Of a stretch of 64,000 nucleotides of DNA, positions 12,792 to 24,632 are shown in pieces; positions within the stretch are counted from its first letter, which is position 1, and the number at the start of each line of letters is the position of its first letter. The notes below the pieces were generated by a model, which searched no databases, was not told the origin of the DNA, and saw only the letters and a program-made list of their open reading frames with translations. A program made the translations under genes and the position numbers. The stretch spans positions 20,598,135-20,662,134 of the forward strand of contig CM063246.1 of assembly GCA_032158295.1 (NCBI GenBank), written 5' to 3'. This DNA comes from Pycnopodia helianthoides (Eukaryota; Echinodermata; Asteroidea; Forcipulatida; Asteriidae).

Positions 12792-13302
12792 AGCAGACGA
12801 CAACGGTTTACATCCATGTACTAGGTGTGTGTACAATTAGGGCAAGAAACCGTTTGCAACAGCAATAATTTGAAGTTGTTAACTTTATAAAAAAACGAAT
12901 ACTAAATGTAGATGAAGGATGTAATTAGTGCTAGTGTACTTTTCTCAGGGCTGTCGGAGTGTTTTTTTTTGTTCACCAGTTTATCAAGGTAATTGTTTCA
13001 CTCTTGTCGTGGCCGCAGGGCACTCTTTTGTCCTTGGTTAATGAGGAAAAAATGTAAATTTCTACTGAGAGCAATTCGCAGGGAAGTCAAAGTAATGACC
13101 AGGGGGCATGGAGGCAATTACTGCCATGAAGTATCAGGTAGGGTTGTACCTTACAATCAAGTCATTTCAGTTTTTCATTTCAAGTGTTTCAGTTTAGATC
13201 GATTTTGAAACATTTTGAAGTCCATTTTAAGAGAATTACTGTTGAATTTGTCTTCACTACTAAACAAATAATAAATCAGCGTATTTATGTTTAAAAAAAT
13301 GT

Positions 13303-13612
13303 TTTGTTGGGGGGGGGGGTCTTATTTTTTATTTTTGCACGCTAGCCAAACTTCACATGAGCAGCATCAATCGACTATAACCTGAATTACTAAACAAAAC
13401 CTTTAAACAATTTGTTGGGGGGGGTTTAATTTTTTTTTTTGCACGCTAGCCAAACTTCACATGAGCAGCATCAATCGACTATAACCTGAATTACTAAACA
13501 AAACCTTTAAACAATTTGTTGGGGGGGTCTCATTTTTTATTTTTGCACTCTAGCCAAACTTCACATGAGCAGCATCAATCCACTATAACCTGAAATACTA
13601 GACAAACCCTAA
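13303..13612. repeat. Tandem array, about 105-bp unit, 3 copies with poly(G)
   Basis: TTTGTTGGGGGG starts occur at 13303, 13411 and 13515. Each unit holds GCACGCTAGCCAAACTTCAC and AATCGACTATAACCTGAA. Units differ mainly in the G run length. Confidence 0.9.
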
Positions 13613-14062
13613 AAATCATGTTGCCCATAATATATGTACCATGAAGTACATACAGTAATGTACAGTACATGGTTCTCATTAGTTAAACATACAAATGGTG
13701 CATCGGCTTTGACCCCCCCCCCACCCCTAAGCAAAAAAATATAAATAAATAAAATAAACATGTTGGTTGAGATGTACATGTCTGTGCACAATGTAAACAA
13801 AACATTTGTTCCTGCTAATATTTACATCTACAGGATTGTTGTGCCAATAACTTTGTCTTCATTATGTTCCTCATAATGAATATACAGGCAGTGTCCTTCA
13901 AGGACATTTCAGATTTCAAGAGAATGCACTGAATGTACAATCTGATAACTATTGATTTTGTTGCATCTGGAATTCCTCAAAATTCCTAGTGAGGAATGTA
14001 CATTGAACACCAGTTTCTACACTACACGCTGTAGGCATGAGAGAGAGAGAAAGAGGAAAAGA

Positions 14063-14063
<1 letters not shown>

Positions 14064-14136
<73 letters not shown>

Positions 14137-14138
14137 GC

Positions 14139-14170
<32 letters not shown>
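14064..14170. repeat. (AAC)n microsatellite, about 35 units, one AGC interruption
   Basis: 107 bp of AAC repeat, with one CAG-containing interruption near 14135. It produces long Q, N, T, L or V runs in every frame, none of which has coding support. Confidence 0.97.
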
Positions 14171-14172
<2 letters not shown>

Positions 14173-15720
14173 GCGTTCAAGTCATACATGTACATGTATG
14201 TACTACTGTCATTACTGTGGTACAATCTTTTGCACTACAGTCTATGGTTCGGTGCAGTAACGTTATTTTACCGACTGTTGAAATTCTCTCTGGTTTTTCA
14301 TTCTCTGTGGTGAAGGGGGGGGGGAGGTTGTCTAAAACCATACCTATGCAAAATCAATTAATACAAATACCCCCCCCCCCAACAATACATTTCCATTTTT
14401 TCTTCCTTCGTTGGTCTTGTAGCAATGGCCTAAAAGAAGCACCCCTCTATAATAATAATTGCCAAGGCACACACACACATTTAGACCAAAGTCTCTGGCC
14501 TGATTATATAATTTTGAACAAATACAGCAAGAGAAGGATCAAGGGAAAAGTTAAAACACAAAGATGGCCGATGATAGAAAACATGAGCTGTTTCTTTAAT
14601 ATTCATTATAATTACTACTATCAAAAATAATCTATAGCCCAAAACACGCAAAGCCGAACACAAATTGTTAAAATGAATCAGATGACCAAGCACAAATGGT
14701 AACATCACATCATCACTGCATGATAAACTACATGTGGAATCACTTGGGAGTAAGTCTGTTATGCAATCCCTATTGCAAATGGAGAAAAAAAAAAGAGAAA
14801 AAAAAACACCATTATTTGAGTGTGTCTAGGAGACGCACACATAAACCCATTTTATTGACGACCACTAAACGAGGCATTGATGGAACAATAGACGGGCTAA
14901 TTAGCGGTCTGTGCACCAGATGATAATCAATATTGGATGCTAAATGTATAGGCTGCATCCACACACACACACACACGCACACATACAAACACACACACCA
15001 GTTGAACATCGTCCAGCGTTTATGTGACAGTGGTTATTAGACTGTCAGAGTGATGATTGCAAACTGCGCAGAGGACTGCTTCGCCATGCTGATCATGATT
15101 CACATGACCCATTCATCCAGAAAAAAACATCCGTTTTACGGAATTACAAGTTTTCTTTGTACAGTTTCTGACGCTTCGTCGTACATCAGTTATTGGGAAA
15201 AACAAAATAAATGTTTATTTTAATTTTTTTAAATAGTATTTTGTTTGCTTTGCAATTGACGGCACGTGACGCGTGTTCCACCACTCAAATGACAAGGATC
15301 TATGTATGTAGCAAATTTCAGACTTTGCCCCCCCCCCCCTCCCTCGATTTACTTGGGATGTGAAGAAGTGGCATCTATAAAACATAAAATAGTAATTCCC
15401 CTTCTCGTCAATTTGATTTTGAATCTGAGTGAGAAAATTCTCAAACAAACAAAATTCAGCTGAACTTCATGAAAATGTCACAGGTTCAGGAATGTTGAAA
15501 TTCTGAAAATAGTTCGTCAGAGTTTGCTGTTCAGGCAGATTGAAATAAATTAAGTGTCGAAAATTGCCTCGCTGACTGTACATCAATCTGTTTTGTAAAT
15601 GAAGGTGTCAATACTCAAAACAGGGTGTCCGACAAAAAAAGAAAACCCTGGTTCCCCTCTGGCTAATAAAAACACCAGGCGACAGTAACATGGTCAAGAT
15701 TGTAAACTTGCGGGTACAAC
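14171..15720. other. Noncoding stretch with microsatellites
   Basis: It contains two short poly(G)/poly(C) runs (about 14327 and 14372), a (CA)n-rich tract at 14959-15000, and a C run near 15329. No gene, promoter or recognised repeat. Confidence 0.5.
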
Positions 15721-15721
15721 C

Positions 15722-16750
15722 ATGTATAAAACTCTTTTGGGAACAGTGTTGGCTCTCAGAAGAGCCAGTGCAGTCTTGACATTTCGAACAGTGTTCTCTG
15801 CTCATCTTCAGGAGAACGTGTATAATTACTTACTAAACCTTCCTGACGTAACCTATTCTTTTCTCCTGAAGACGAGCAGAGAAACGTCAAGACTACACCA
15901 GCTCTTCTCAAAGCCAACACTCCTCCTACAAGAGTCTGAAACGTTGCTTGGCGCGTACTTTCATTTTTACCCGGTGCGCACTACGCACAAGGCATGATGG
16001 ACACTTTTAAAACCTAGTCTTTTCTCCTGAAGACAAGCACAGAAACGTCAAGACTACACAAGCTCTTTCTCAAAGCCAACACTCCTCCTACAAGAGTCTG
16101 AAACGTTGCTTGGCGCGTACTTTCATTTTTACCCGGTGCGCACTACGCACAAGGCATGATGGACACTTTTAAAACCTAGTCTTTTCTCCTGAAGACAAGC
16201 ACAGAAACATCAAGACTACACCAGCTCTTTCTCAAAGCCAACACTCCTCCTACAAGAGTCTGAAACGTTGCTTGGCGCGTACTTTCATTTTTACCCGGTG
16301 CGCACTACGCACAAGGCATGATGGACACTTTTAAAACCTAGTCTTTTCTCCTGAAGACAAGCACAGAAACGTCAAGACTACACAAGCTCTTTCTCAAAGC
16401 CAACACTCCTCCTACAAGAGTCTGAAACGTTGCTTGGCGCGTACTTTCATTTTTACCCGGTGCGCACTACGCACAAGGCATGATGGACACTTTTAAAACC
16501 TAGTCTTTTCTCCTGAAGACAAGCACAGAAACGTCAAGACTACACCAGCTCTTTCTCAAAGCCAACACTCCACCTGAAAGATTCTGAAACGTTGCTTGGC
16601 GCGTACTTTCATATTTACCCGGTGCGCACTACGCACAAGGCATGATGGACACTTTTAAAACCTAGTCTTTTCTCCTGAAGACAAGCACAGAAACATCAAG
16701 ACTACACCAGCTCTTTCTCAAAGCCAACACTCCTCCTAAAAGAGTCTGTA
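15722..16750. repeat. 162-bp tandem array, about 5.5 copies, preceded by an inverted partial unit
   Basis: CTTTTCTCCTGAAGAC starts at 15858, 16019, 16181, 16343, 16505 and 16667 (periods 161, 162, 162, 162, 162). Units are nearly identical. 15735-15815 carries a reversed version of the unit start, so the left edge is an imperfect inverted repeat. The array breaks off at 16750, just before a 12-base C run (16775-16786). Confidence 0.95.
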
Positions 16751-17825
16751 CCCACAAGTTTACTACATTTGTGACCCCCCCCCCCCAGCTTCTCCCATGA
16801 TCCACATCTTGCAAAGTTTGGAACATCCATTGGTCAACATAAGTTTCAAGAAAGTGACACTTATTAGAATGAAAGTGCTCTTCCAAAAAACAAAAAATCA
16901 TCCATGACCCATCCGTTGCTCACAGTAAACCAAACTAAAATGTAGCCAAATCAAGGCTCTTCTTTCATGTCTTTATACACAAGTGATACGGAGCATTCAT
17001 CCCAATATGCACAGCAAACCACTGCTATGAAATTTTTTCAAAATATTGAACTTAAATACTCGACCTTCCCTTTAAACTTGTACCTCGGCCACACGCAGCA
17101 GTACCGCGATAAAATGAGTAACGCGTTTCATGGGGGACGTACACAGCAGTCTATCCTTGACGTTGTTTTGATAAGACGGTGGGAAAATCATTGGCGTCCT
17201 TAACTAAATAACAAAATCCCCCTGTTCTCCTCCTCCCGGTGGCCTGCAGTACATGTACATTGCAAATAGTTATTGGCAGATTATCAAATTAACAACCTAT
17301 TATTTGGAAGCTTTCATTGGCCACGGAGGCTGATTCAGCCTTGTGCGATGTAGCAAGCTCCATGAACTTTGTCTGCTATTGTGGACATTGCATCTTGGAC
17401 TTATGGAGAAGAAAAAAAAATTGCCGTTTGGGGAGATTGTTGAGAGACAGAGAGAGAGTAGACCGAATAAAGGTTTGAATGAAAGACATTTAAAGTGTGG
17501 CAAATTTTGCGTTGTTGTTTCCCCGTTGGACTATGCACAATAAGTATTACCCAACAGCGAGGCCATTCCCAATGGGTTTTTAATGGATTTTTGTTTTTTT
17601 TCCCGCAAAAGCAAAGAAGTTGGAACAAAATACGAACCTAGAAAAAAACAAAAACCTGGGGAAAGATTTAAAACACACACACAAAAAACCAGTCTTTTCT
17701 AGAGTACCAGTTCAATCTGCAGACTTAATTACTTCTTTGTGTCACAGGTAAAAAAACACACACACTGACATCAAGAATTCTGAAAATAAAAAAAAGGCCA
17801 GTGTACATGTACATGTATAAGGCCA

Positions 17826-18035
17826 GAAATCCACGGCCTGTCTTGTGCTGTGCTTTATGCGTAGTGCACAATCCTTTAAAATGAAAATACACGCTAAGCA
17901 ATGGACATTGGACATACATGGTTTTTCAGATAACGCAGTACGCAATACGGATACATGGAATGATGTGCAATGCTTGGCGTGTACTTTCATTTTTACCCAT
18001 TGCGCACTTCGCACAAGGCATGACGGACACATGGA
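17826..18035. mobile_element. Foldback (inverted repeat) element, source of part of the 162-bp array unit
   Basis: The right arm has GCTTGGCGTGTACTTTCATT, GCGCACTTCGCACAAGGCAT and GATTTCCGGCC. The left arm has the same order reversed, including GTGCACTAC-type and ACACGCTAAGCAATG segments. The block TTGGCG.GTACTTTCATTTTT is also present in every unit of 15858-16750. Confidence 0.6.
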
Positions 18036-18332
18036 TTTCCGGCCTGATGGCTTACATTTTAAAACACACAAATTAGGCACAAATGGAATATCATTTGATT
18101 CAACCAATATTCAGAATTCGTTCCCTGCAATTTCCTGCTGCTCAGGAACCAATTTTGCACTGCCCTGCCTGAATGAGAAGCTTTATCCCTCCGTAAGGAA
18201 AAACGATAATATTGGACTGAATTGAAGGGATAAATCGTATTGACCACACGTGTGAAAAACAAAAAAATTATAATAAAAAAAATCACATCGATTGCGAGAG
18301 AACCTGATATGTTCATTCAGGGTATGTAGCTC

Positions 18333-18518
18333 TGGGCCCACTTTCATAGAGCTGCTTAAGAAGAAAATATTGCTTTACAATTTTCTGCTGAGCAGAAATA
18401 AGCAGGACACCAGTCACAAATTGTACATGTGACAAGGCAGTTTGGCCGGTAACCTTATTCTGGTAAGCATAATTTTGTTTCGCTTAGTACTCAAGCAGCT
18501 CTATGAAATTGGGCCCTG
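18333..18518. mobile_element. MITE, GGGCCC-ended family (copy 1)
   Basis: The ends are CTGGGCCCACTTTCATAGAG and its mirror CTCTATGAAATTGGGCCC. It is about 186 bp with internal AGCAGAAATAAGCA and no coding capacity. Relatives: 23638, 44898, 50065 and 60859. Confidence 0.7.
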
Positions 18519-18530
18519 GTAGGAAGCTCT

Positions 18531-18559
18531 AGTCTCCATTACACAGTGTAATGGAGACT
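18531..18559. repeat. 29-bp near-perfect palindrome
   Basis: AGTCTCCATTACAC, one spacer base, then its exact reverse complement. It lies 12 bp outside the right end of the MITE at 18333-18518. Confidence 0.9.
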
Positions 18560-18651
18560 GGATGTCCTACCGGGGATAACAACCAAGGTGTGAGTGGACA
18601 AAAATGGTGACTGCCTGAGTTAATGTGTGTAGTCTCTTGATCCACTGTGGA

Positions 18652-19080
18652 AGTGGCGTGTCGTGGCCGAACGGATAAGAGCACCAAACTCAAGCTCTGG
18701 TGTTTCTGATCAGCAGAGTGTGGGTTCGAGTCCCGGTCGTGACACTTGTGTCGTTAAGCAAGACACTTAACAATTATTGCTGCGTCCTTCGGATGGGACG
18801 TAAAGCCGTAGGTCCCGTGTGTTGTGTAATGCACGTAAAAGAACCCAGTACACTTATCGTAAAGAGAAGGGGTTCGCCCCGGTGTTCCTGGTTTGATCGG
18901 CAGCATATTGCACCACAGTACCTTTTAAACCATTACAAGGTGCTATAAATGATTAGGCCTCATACTTCAAAAACGTAGCTCCACATACCTTGCAGGAAAA
19001 AAATAAATGAGCGCTTTGATACGCCCATTGGGATGTGATAAAGCGCTATATAAGAACCAAGTATTATTATTATTTTTATT
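18652..19080 (+). mobile_element. tRNA-derived SINE, (ATT)-tailed family (copy 1)
   Basis: The head AGTGGCGTGTCGTGGCCGAA resembles a leucine/serine-type tRNA with a long variable arm, and box B GGGTTCGAGTCCC is present. The body carries TTAAGCAAGACACTTAAC and ATGGGACGTAAAGCCG. It ends TATATAAGAACCAAGTATTA with a short ATT tail. About 430 bp, near full length. Confidence 0.85.
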
Positions 19081-19679
19081 AAATGTCTAGAGAGTTACAT
19101 TTTACAGAATTGAACAACTTTTGACAGCGTGATTAGCAGACCTAATCAATCTTAATATTGGCTGAGTGGCTGAGTGGTGCATTGTGTGTCTGTATATATT
19201 AGTACACAAAGTGAGTTTGCATTAAACATGTAATTGAGTGTTGAAGCAGGCTTATAGAAAGTTGGGATGTAACACTGACGTGGTGTCCATCCCACATACC
19301 ACGTCTTTTAAAATCACGTGTGTCATTTTTACAATAAAAAAACGTTCACAAACACTTGTCACACTCAAAGGCAAATGCATGCAATAATTGAGTCAACTGT
19401 TAAGGGTTCTTATGGACAAGTGTCACACAAATGTTACACAATGTCCCAACCAGGTGAAATGACCCATGGGTATTGGGGTTTTCAGTCCCTACCTAATTGC
19501 GTGGGTTTTCTTTCCCCAGTTGGGAGTTTTCCTCCCACATCTAAGACTGAGATGTAAGACTGAGATGTCTTCATCATCTTCTCTACACATGTATCTTCAG
19601 GCCTACGGGTCACACAGTGCAAGGCACTCTTGAGAGTTCCTTGGTTGCATTACCAGAAAGAAACATTAATACATCAAAG

Positions 19680-20040
19680 CTTCATGTTTCTTCTCCCCCC
19701 CCCCCCCCCACAGGCAAGTTTAATTTTTCCAAGAAATTTTGAAAGCAAGAGAGATCAACAACATGAAAAAAAACAACTGCAATCAGTAAAAAAATACAGA
19801 CAAATCCCAGGCTCAGGACATGCAGGACAGTGCTTTATAAAGATTCCACCAAACCCAGTGAGAAATCCAAATTCTGGTTCACTTAGTCAAAGAAATGTAC
19901 TAGATCCCAACCCAAATTTGAAGATGCTAAAAACATTAACACTCATTGCGTCGCATAAAGATTCAACCAAAAAACACCTTCTCAAAAGTGCCAAGTCTGC
20001 ATTTCCCCCCCCCCCCCACCACCACCATGGATGAAACGCA
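19680..20040. other. Noncoding stretch between two long poly(C) runs
   Basis: C runs of 15 (19695-19709) and 13 bases (20005-20017) flank an A-rich segment. The 134-codon open frame across it is low-complexity and has no domain, so I did not call it a gene. Confidence 0.4.
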
Positions 20041-20118
20041 AAACACAAAAATGAAACCAAGATAACTCAAGAGACTTGTGCTATTAACCTACATTCATGA
20101 CATTACGTACATCTACCA

Positions 20119-20421
20119 TTAAAGGGTGTGTACAACATTGGTAAGATTGAAAATATAAATGTTCACAGGTTCACACATGGTATAAAGATGGTCATGGTGG
20201 TAAACTTCCCTTGAAATAGTTTTGCTTAAAATGCTTTATAGTCTTTAAAAAATGAGTAAAACAAAAAGTCTTTATCGCGCGTGTCCAAATCCAAAAACAT
20301 AAAATGTTTTTTTTTTCACTGTTTTCTCATGACTCCGAAGACTGATTGAGCTTAACATTTCCAAGTTTATTAGTGCTGATACTAGTATTTGGAAATTACC
20401 AATGTTGTACATGTGCTTTAA
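20119..20421. mobile_element. TTAA-type MITE
   Basis: TTAA at 20119-20122 and 20418-20421. The ends AAAGGGTGTGTACAACATTGG and CCAATGTTGTACATGTGCTTT are inverted. It contains the shared core in reverse (CACTGTTTTCTCATGACTCC, TTGAGCTTAA). Confidence 0.8.
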
Positions 20422-20834
20422 AGGCATGATTAACACACGATTGGTTTAGGATTGAAACAAAATATGCAAAGAGTCACAATCATCCCTGCGGTTTAACTTT
20501 CAAAATCACGTTTGAAGTTAAACTATTTTCAAAATCAATGTTTCAAAAAAAACAGCCAGCCGTTAACTGAACAAATGAGGTCTGCGTGCAGAGCAGCGTG
20601 TACAAACCAATGCTTAAAAAACGAACGTGGCACTCTTGAGAAAACCGTATTACTTTATCTAGGTGGTTTGATTACCCGATACTTATCTACATGTAGGTCA
20701 CGCAAAGTGTCTCTTCGTGACAAGTCAAGAGCCCGGGCACTCGTTTTCTGGCACCGCATCAGCAAATTGCAGAGTGTCTCTTTGTGAAAAAGCTCAAAAC
20801 CTCGAGAAATTGTCGTTCTTGTTAGTGTTGTTAT

Positions 20835-21500
20835 TAAGCTTGGGCGATATCGCTTTTTCTCAGCCACGATATATCGTCGAGAATATATCGCAATATTCGA
20901 TATAATCGCGATTATTTCTTTATGCCGTCAATCTACTACAAATCTCACGTTGTGAGTTGTGGCTATGATTGACTGATCAGTTCTACCGTTGTTCCAATCA
21001 CCTATTCTTCGGGTTTTACTCTAAACCTATGGTATGAAAACCTGGGCCTATTACTTACACACATTTAATGTGTTAACTGCGCATGACAGACTGTTCTTTA
21101 TGTGTGCATAACTAATTAGATCACGCTACTCGCACGTCCGCAACACGCACGGGAACGCACGTGATAACACCCGTCTGCGTGAGACCGCCTGATCGCTAAG
21201 GCTTTGATGTTGGTTTTTTCGAAGACTAAACCCCGTCGGATCGGATCTGTTAGGGAATCTTGCGGTTGCGGTCTGTGACTTGCAACTCTTTGACAGCTCT
21301 TTAGGAGATTTATTGTTGCAATATCGTCTTGACAAGGAGATTTATTGTTGCAAGATCGTCTCGGCTAGGAAATACATCGCGATACTTAACGATATCGCGA
21401 TTTACCGATATCACGATTAAAAAAAATGTGACCCGATATCATAATCGTTTCAGAACTAGTATCGCGATATTCGATAATATCGTGGTATCGCCCAAGCCTA
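20835..21500. mobile_element. hAT-like non-autonomous DNA transposon, 666 bp
   Basis: The direct repeats GTTGTTAT at 20827-20834 and 21501-21508 are an 8-bp target duplication, as in hAT elements. The terminal inverted repeats TAAGCTTGGGCGATA and TATCGCCCAAGCCTA differ at one of 15 bases. Subterminal regions are rich in GATATCG/CGATATC motifs on both sides. The 500-bp centre has no transposase frame. Confidence 0.88.
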
Positions 21501-21820
21501 GTTGTTATAAAACTAATGTGTTTTGAGACGCGGAAACATGGGGGACATTGTTGATGTCAATGAAAACATCCAAAATGTCTCCCGAAAACCATGTTTGTCA
21601 CTCAGACCAACACTGCACTTTAGGTTAGGTCATCATCGGAGAGAAAAAAAGGACCATCTGCATAACGTATGTAAAGTCTCAATGGCTCACTTAGTATGAG
21701 GTTGGCATTGCTGCAAATCATTCTGGGAAATTATAGTTTCTCTCTTTGAGAAAACAGCAAAAAATGTCTGATGTCAAAATGTGTCTTGCCTTTCGGGGCA
21801 CAACCCCTGTCTGTCAAACC

Positions 21821-22210
21821 TCAAAGGCAGGATACACTTTTGGTAATTGTCAAAGACCAGCATTCTCACTTGGTGTATCCCGACGTATATACGCATAAAA
21901 TAACAAACCTGTGAAAATTTTGTGCTCAATTGGTCGTCAAAGTGGCAAGAAAATAATGAGACAAAACAAACCCACAGAATTGTGTGCTTTCAAATGCATG
22001 AGCCTGAAGCCTTACTCAGATTCAAATTTGTGTGGGTAAAAAAAAATTCCCTCTTTCTCTAAAAACTACATTACTTCAAAGGGGGTTCGTTTCTAACAAT
22101 GTTTTTATAATATCAACAACTCCCAGTGCCGTGTCCAGTGCTCTTTACCAAGTAAGTTTTTATGGTCATTAACTTGTGGAGTCATTACAAAAAGTATACC
22201 CTGCCTTTAA
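21821..22210. mobile_element. TTAA-type MITE (GGCAGGRTA family, copy 1)
   Basis: The left end is TCAAAGGCAGGATACACTTT and the right end AAAGTATACCCTGCCTTTAA. The shared core AACAAACCTGTGAAAATTT, GCTCAATTGGTCGTCAAAGT lies at about 21904-21950. Full-length relative of 43224-43543. Confidence 0.85.
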
Positions 22211-22560
22211 ACGAATAAACATGAAAACGTACCTGCCCAAAAGTTTCATGTACAAGGAATTAGATTCTTGAAAGCATGAACACTTTTATTATTGACATTT
22301 TTTCATAGCCTAGTTCGGAAATGGTGCTCAAAATCTCTCAATTTTTCCGGGGGGTTAATGTGTAATCCCCGATTCTAGACCTTTGTCCTTTGAGAGCCTG
22401 ACACCATTACTTATCACTGTATTTGGCTCAACAGGCGGTAAGTACGAGTGAACCGACATTCCAGCCTAAATTCCAGCCATGGGACCAATTATTGGCCGTG
22501 GCTCACGGCCGAAGTTTTGCGATTAACGCTCAACGATTATCTCAGTTTCTAAAAAAAGAG

Positions 22561-23085
22561 AACAATAAATCCTGGAGCTTTCTTTTTGAGAGCCGTTATT
22601 GTGATGGCATTGTTTAGTCTGGGTTTCTTTGTGATCACGATGTTAAAAAAAAATAAAATAAAAATACAGCAAATCAACAACAACAAAAACAGTAACCCTA
22701 CAAAGGTACGATCAAGACGTTAATAATACTGAAGTGTAGTGGTTTTAGACTGCTGTTTACAAGCTGATCTACTAAGGACCATACGAAAGTAGAAGAAGAA
22801 GAAGAAGAAGAAGATTAAGGCTAAAAAGGGAACAATAAATCCTGGAGCTTTCTTTCAGAGCCTTTATTGTGATGGCATTGTCTAGTCAGGGTTTCTTTAA
22901 GATCACGATATATATTTAAAAAAATAAAAAAAATACAGCAAATCAAAAAAAAAAATAAAAAATACCCTACAAAGGTATGATCCAGATGTTGTACTGAAGT
23001 GTAGTGGCTAAGACTGCTGACTTTACAAGCTGATCTACTAAGGACCACATGGGAAGTAGAAGAAGATGAAGTAGAATCCAGCCTG
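22561..23085. repeat. Tandem duplication, 2 x 270 bp, with (GAA)n
   Basis: The block AACAATAAATCCTGGAGCTT begins at 22561 and again at 22831. Copies share the ATTGTGATGGCATTGT, ATACAGCAAATCAA and AAGCTGATCTACTAAGGACC stretches. The first ends in a GAA-rich run at 22791-22815. Confidence 0.85.
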
Positions 23086-23637
23086 ATGTTATAAACATCC
23101 CTTTAAGCAATGTGAGCGAGGGATGTGGCTGTAGTACATTAGAGTTGTTGTCAGTGATATGAGCACAGTTGGTGTGTACGTGCAGACTGCCAAGGTAACA
23201 CACGTTGTTTTGTTTTTTTCCCCTCCGCTCTTCCTGCTGATCATTGATCTTGAGTTAAAACCATCAGTTGTTTTTAAATGCTTTAGTGAAGGGGTTGAGG
23301 CTATGAAAAACAATTGTTTTTTTTTTAAGTCAGTATACAGTTTGCTTCTGCACCGCACTCTAGGACAAAAATGAGGAAAAAAAACCTGTTAAAGCCGCCT
23401 GACATAGTTTGCAAATCTCATGTATTTTATTCTAGCTTTCTTATGCCATGAATAAATTGTCTTCAGTGGAGTGGCTACATGTTTATTTTGTTCGTAGCTG
23501 CCTGTGAAGGTTCCACCTCAGTGAGTGACTCCTTTAAAATGAGACACTGCATCAATTTTTTGTTAGCTTTATTTTTTCTTCACAGTGCAAAACAAATGGG
23601 CCGTGAACATGATGGAGGCAATGGCCTCCGTTGCCCT

Positions 23638-23790
23638 CGGCCCAATTTCATAGAGCTGCTTTTTAAAAAGCACAAAGATTAGCGAAAAAACATGAAGCAC
23701 TTGTGCTTACCAGAAATAAGCAAGGCCAAAATATCATGTGACAAGTACCATTTTGGACTGATTTCCTGCTAAGCTTTGGTTAGCATGAGA
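23638..23790. mobile_element. MITE, GGGCCC-ended family (copy 2, partial)
   Basis: The left end GGCCCAATTTCATAGAGCTG is clear and CCAGAAATAAGCAAG follows. The right end has decayed. Confidence 0.5.
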
Positions 23791-24505
23791 AAGACTCTGC
23801 TAGGGTCGAAATGCCAGTGTTGCAGTAGCTAATTCTATTTTTTCAATATCTTTTTGATTAAGCAGCTTGGCATTGGGTGCCCAACAAAATTGGTCCAAGC
23901 TCAACTCCTAATGGAAGAGCCCCTTTCTCAGGCAATGTGGAATCGCCCAAACAAGAATGACAAAAACCAGGCATGCAACAGAACTCAAAATGTGCATGCT
24001 TGCCCATTTACAAAGCTCATTCTTATGCGACTTGCTCAGTGATTTTGCAGTAAAACTGTGACGTTTTTTTTGGTTTTGTCGAGACTTGAAATATCTCGTT
24101 AAAAAAACGCATGGGTATTCAGACACAGGGCCTTCAATTACACGTTATTTTTCTATTTTTCGGTTTCCTGTTGGCATCCTACAGAATCTTGTCATATCCA
24201 CTCGGTTGACCAAAGGTGGGATGAATTTCTCGCACTTCACTATTATAAGACTACCAAGGAACACTTATCAAAATCCTACAGGAAAAAGGCATTTGAGAGA
24301 TTTTCCTTTGGTGCAGTATGCAACAAGCTTCGAGCTTGCGTTTCAGATGTTGGCAACTTAATCTAAACTAACAAAACCTGAGCCATCTTTAAACTTCTTT
24401 CCTGAAAAGCTTTTTAATCGGTGTAATAATTTACAGCGGGGATAAAGAATATTATTTTGGTTCAATAAACATGTTTTTTATTTAAGCACTTTATACTCAC
24501 TGCTT

Positions 24506-24632
24506 CCCCCCCCCCCCCCCCACCCGGAAATCCACACTACTCAGGTGGGATTCGAACCCTAGACCCATGCATTCTAGAGCAGACATCTTGAAAACCTGTT
24601 GCTTTTCTGTTAAACCAACGCCCACGTCCCAG
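24506..24632 (-). repeat. 16-base poly(C) and tRNA-like SINE head
   Basis: A 16-base C run (24506-24521), the longest in the window, lies beside a minus-strand tRNA-like segment with box B GGGTTCGAATCCC (about 24548-24560). A similar head, GGGTTTGAATCCC, occurs at about 37740-37752. Neither folds as an intact tRNA gene. Confidence 0.45.

Noticed and set aside
13949..14630. Open frames of 70-197 codons with poly-Gln, poly-Asn, poly-Leu or poly-Val
   Set aside because: They are produced by the (AAC)n microsatellite in every frame and strand. Flanking sequence has no conserved protein.
19630..20034. 134-codon plus-strand open frame
   Set aside because: It spans two poly(C) runs (poly-Pro) and an A-rich stretch. 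Low complexity, no family.
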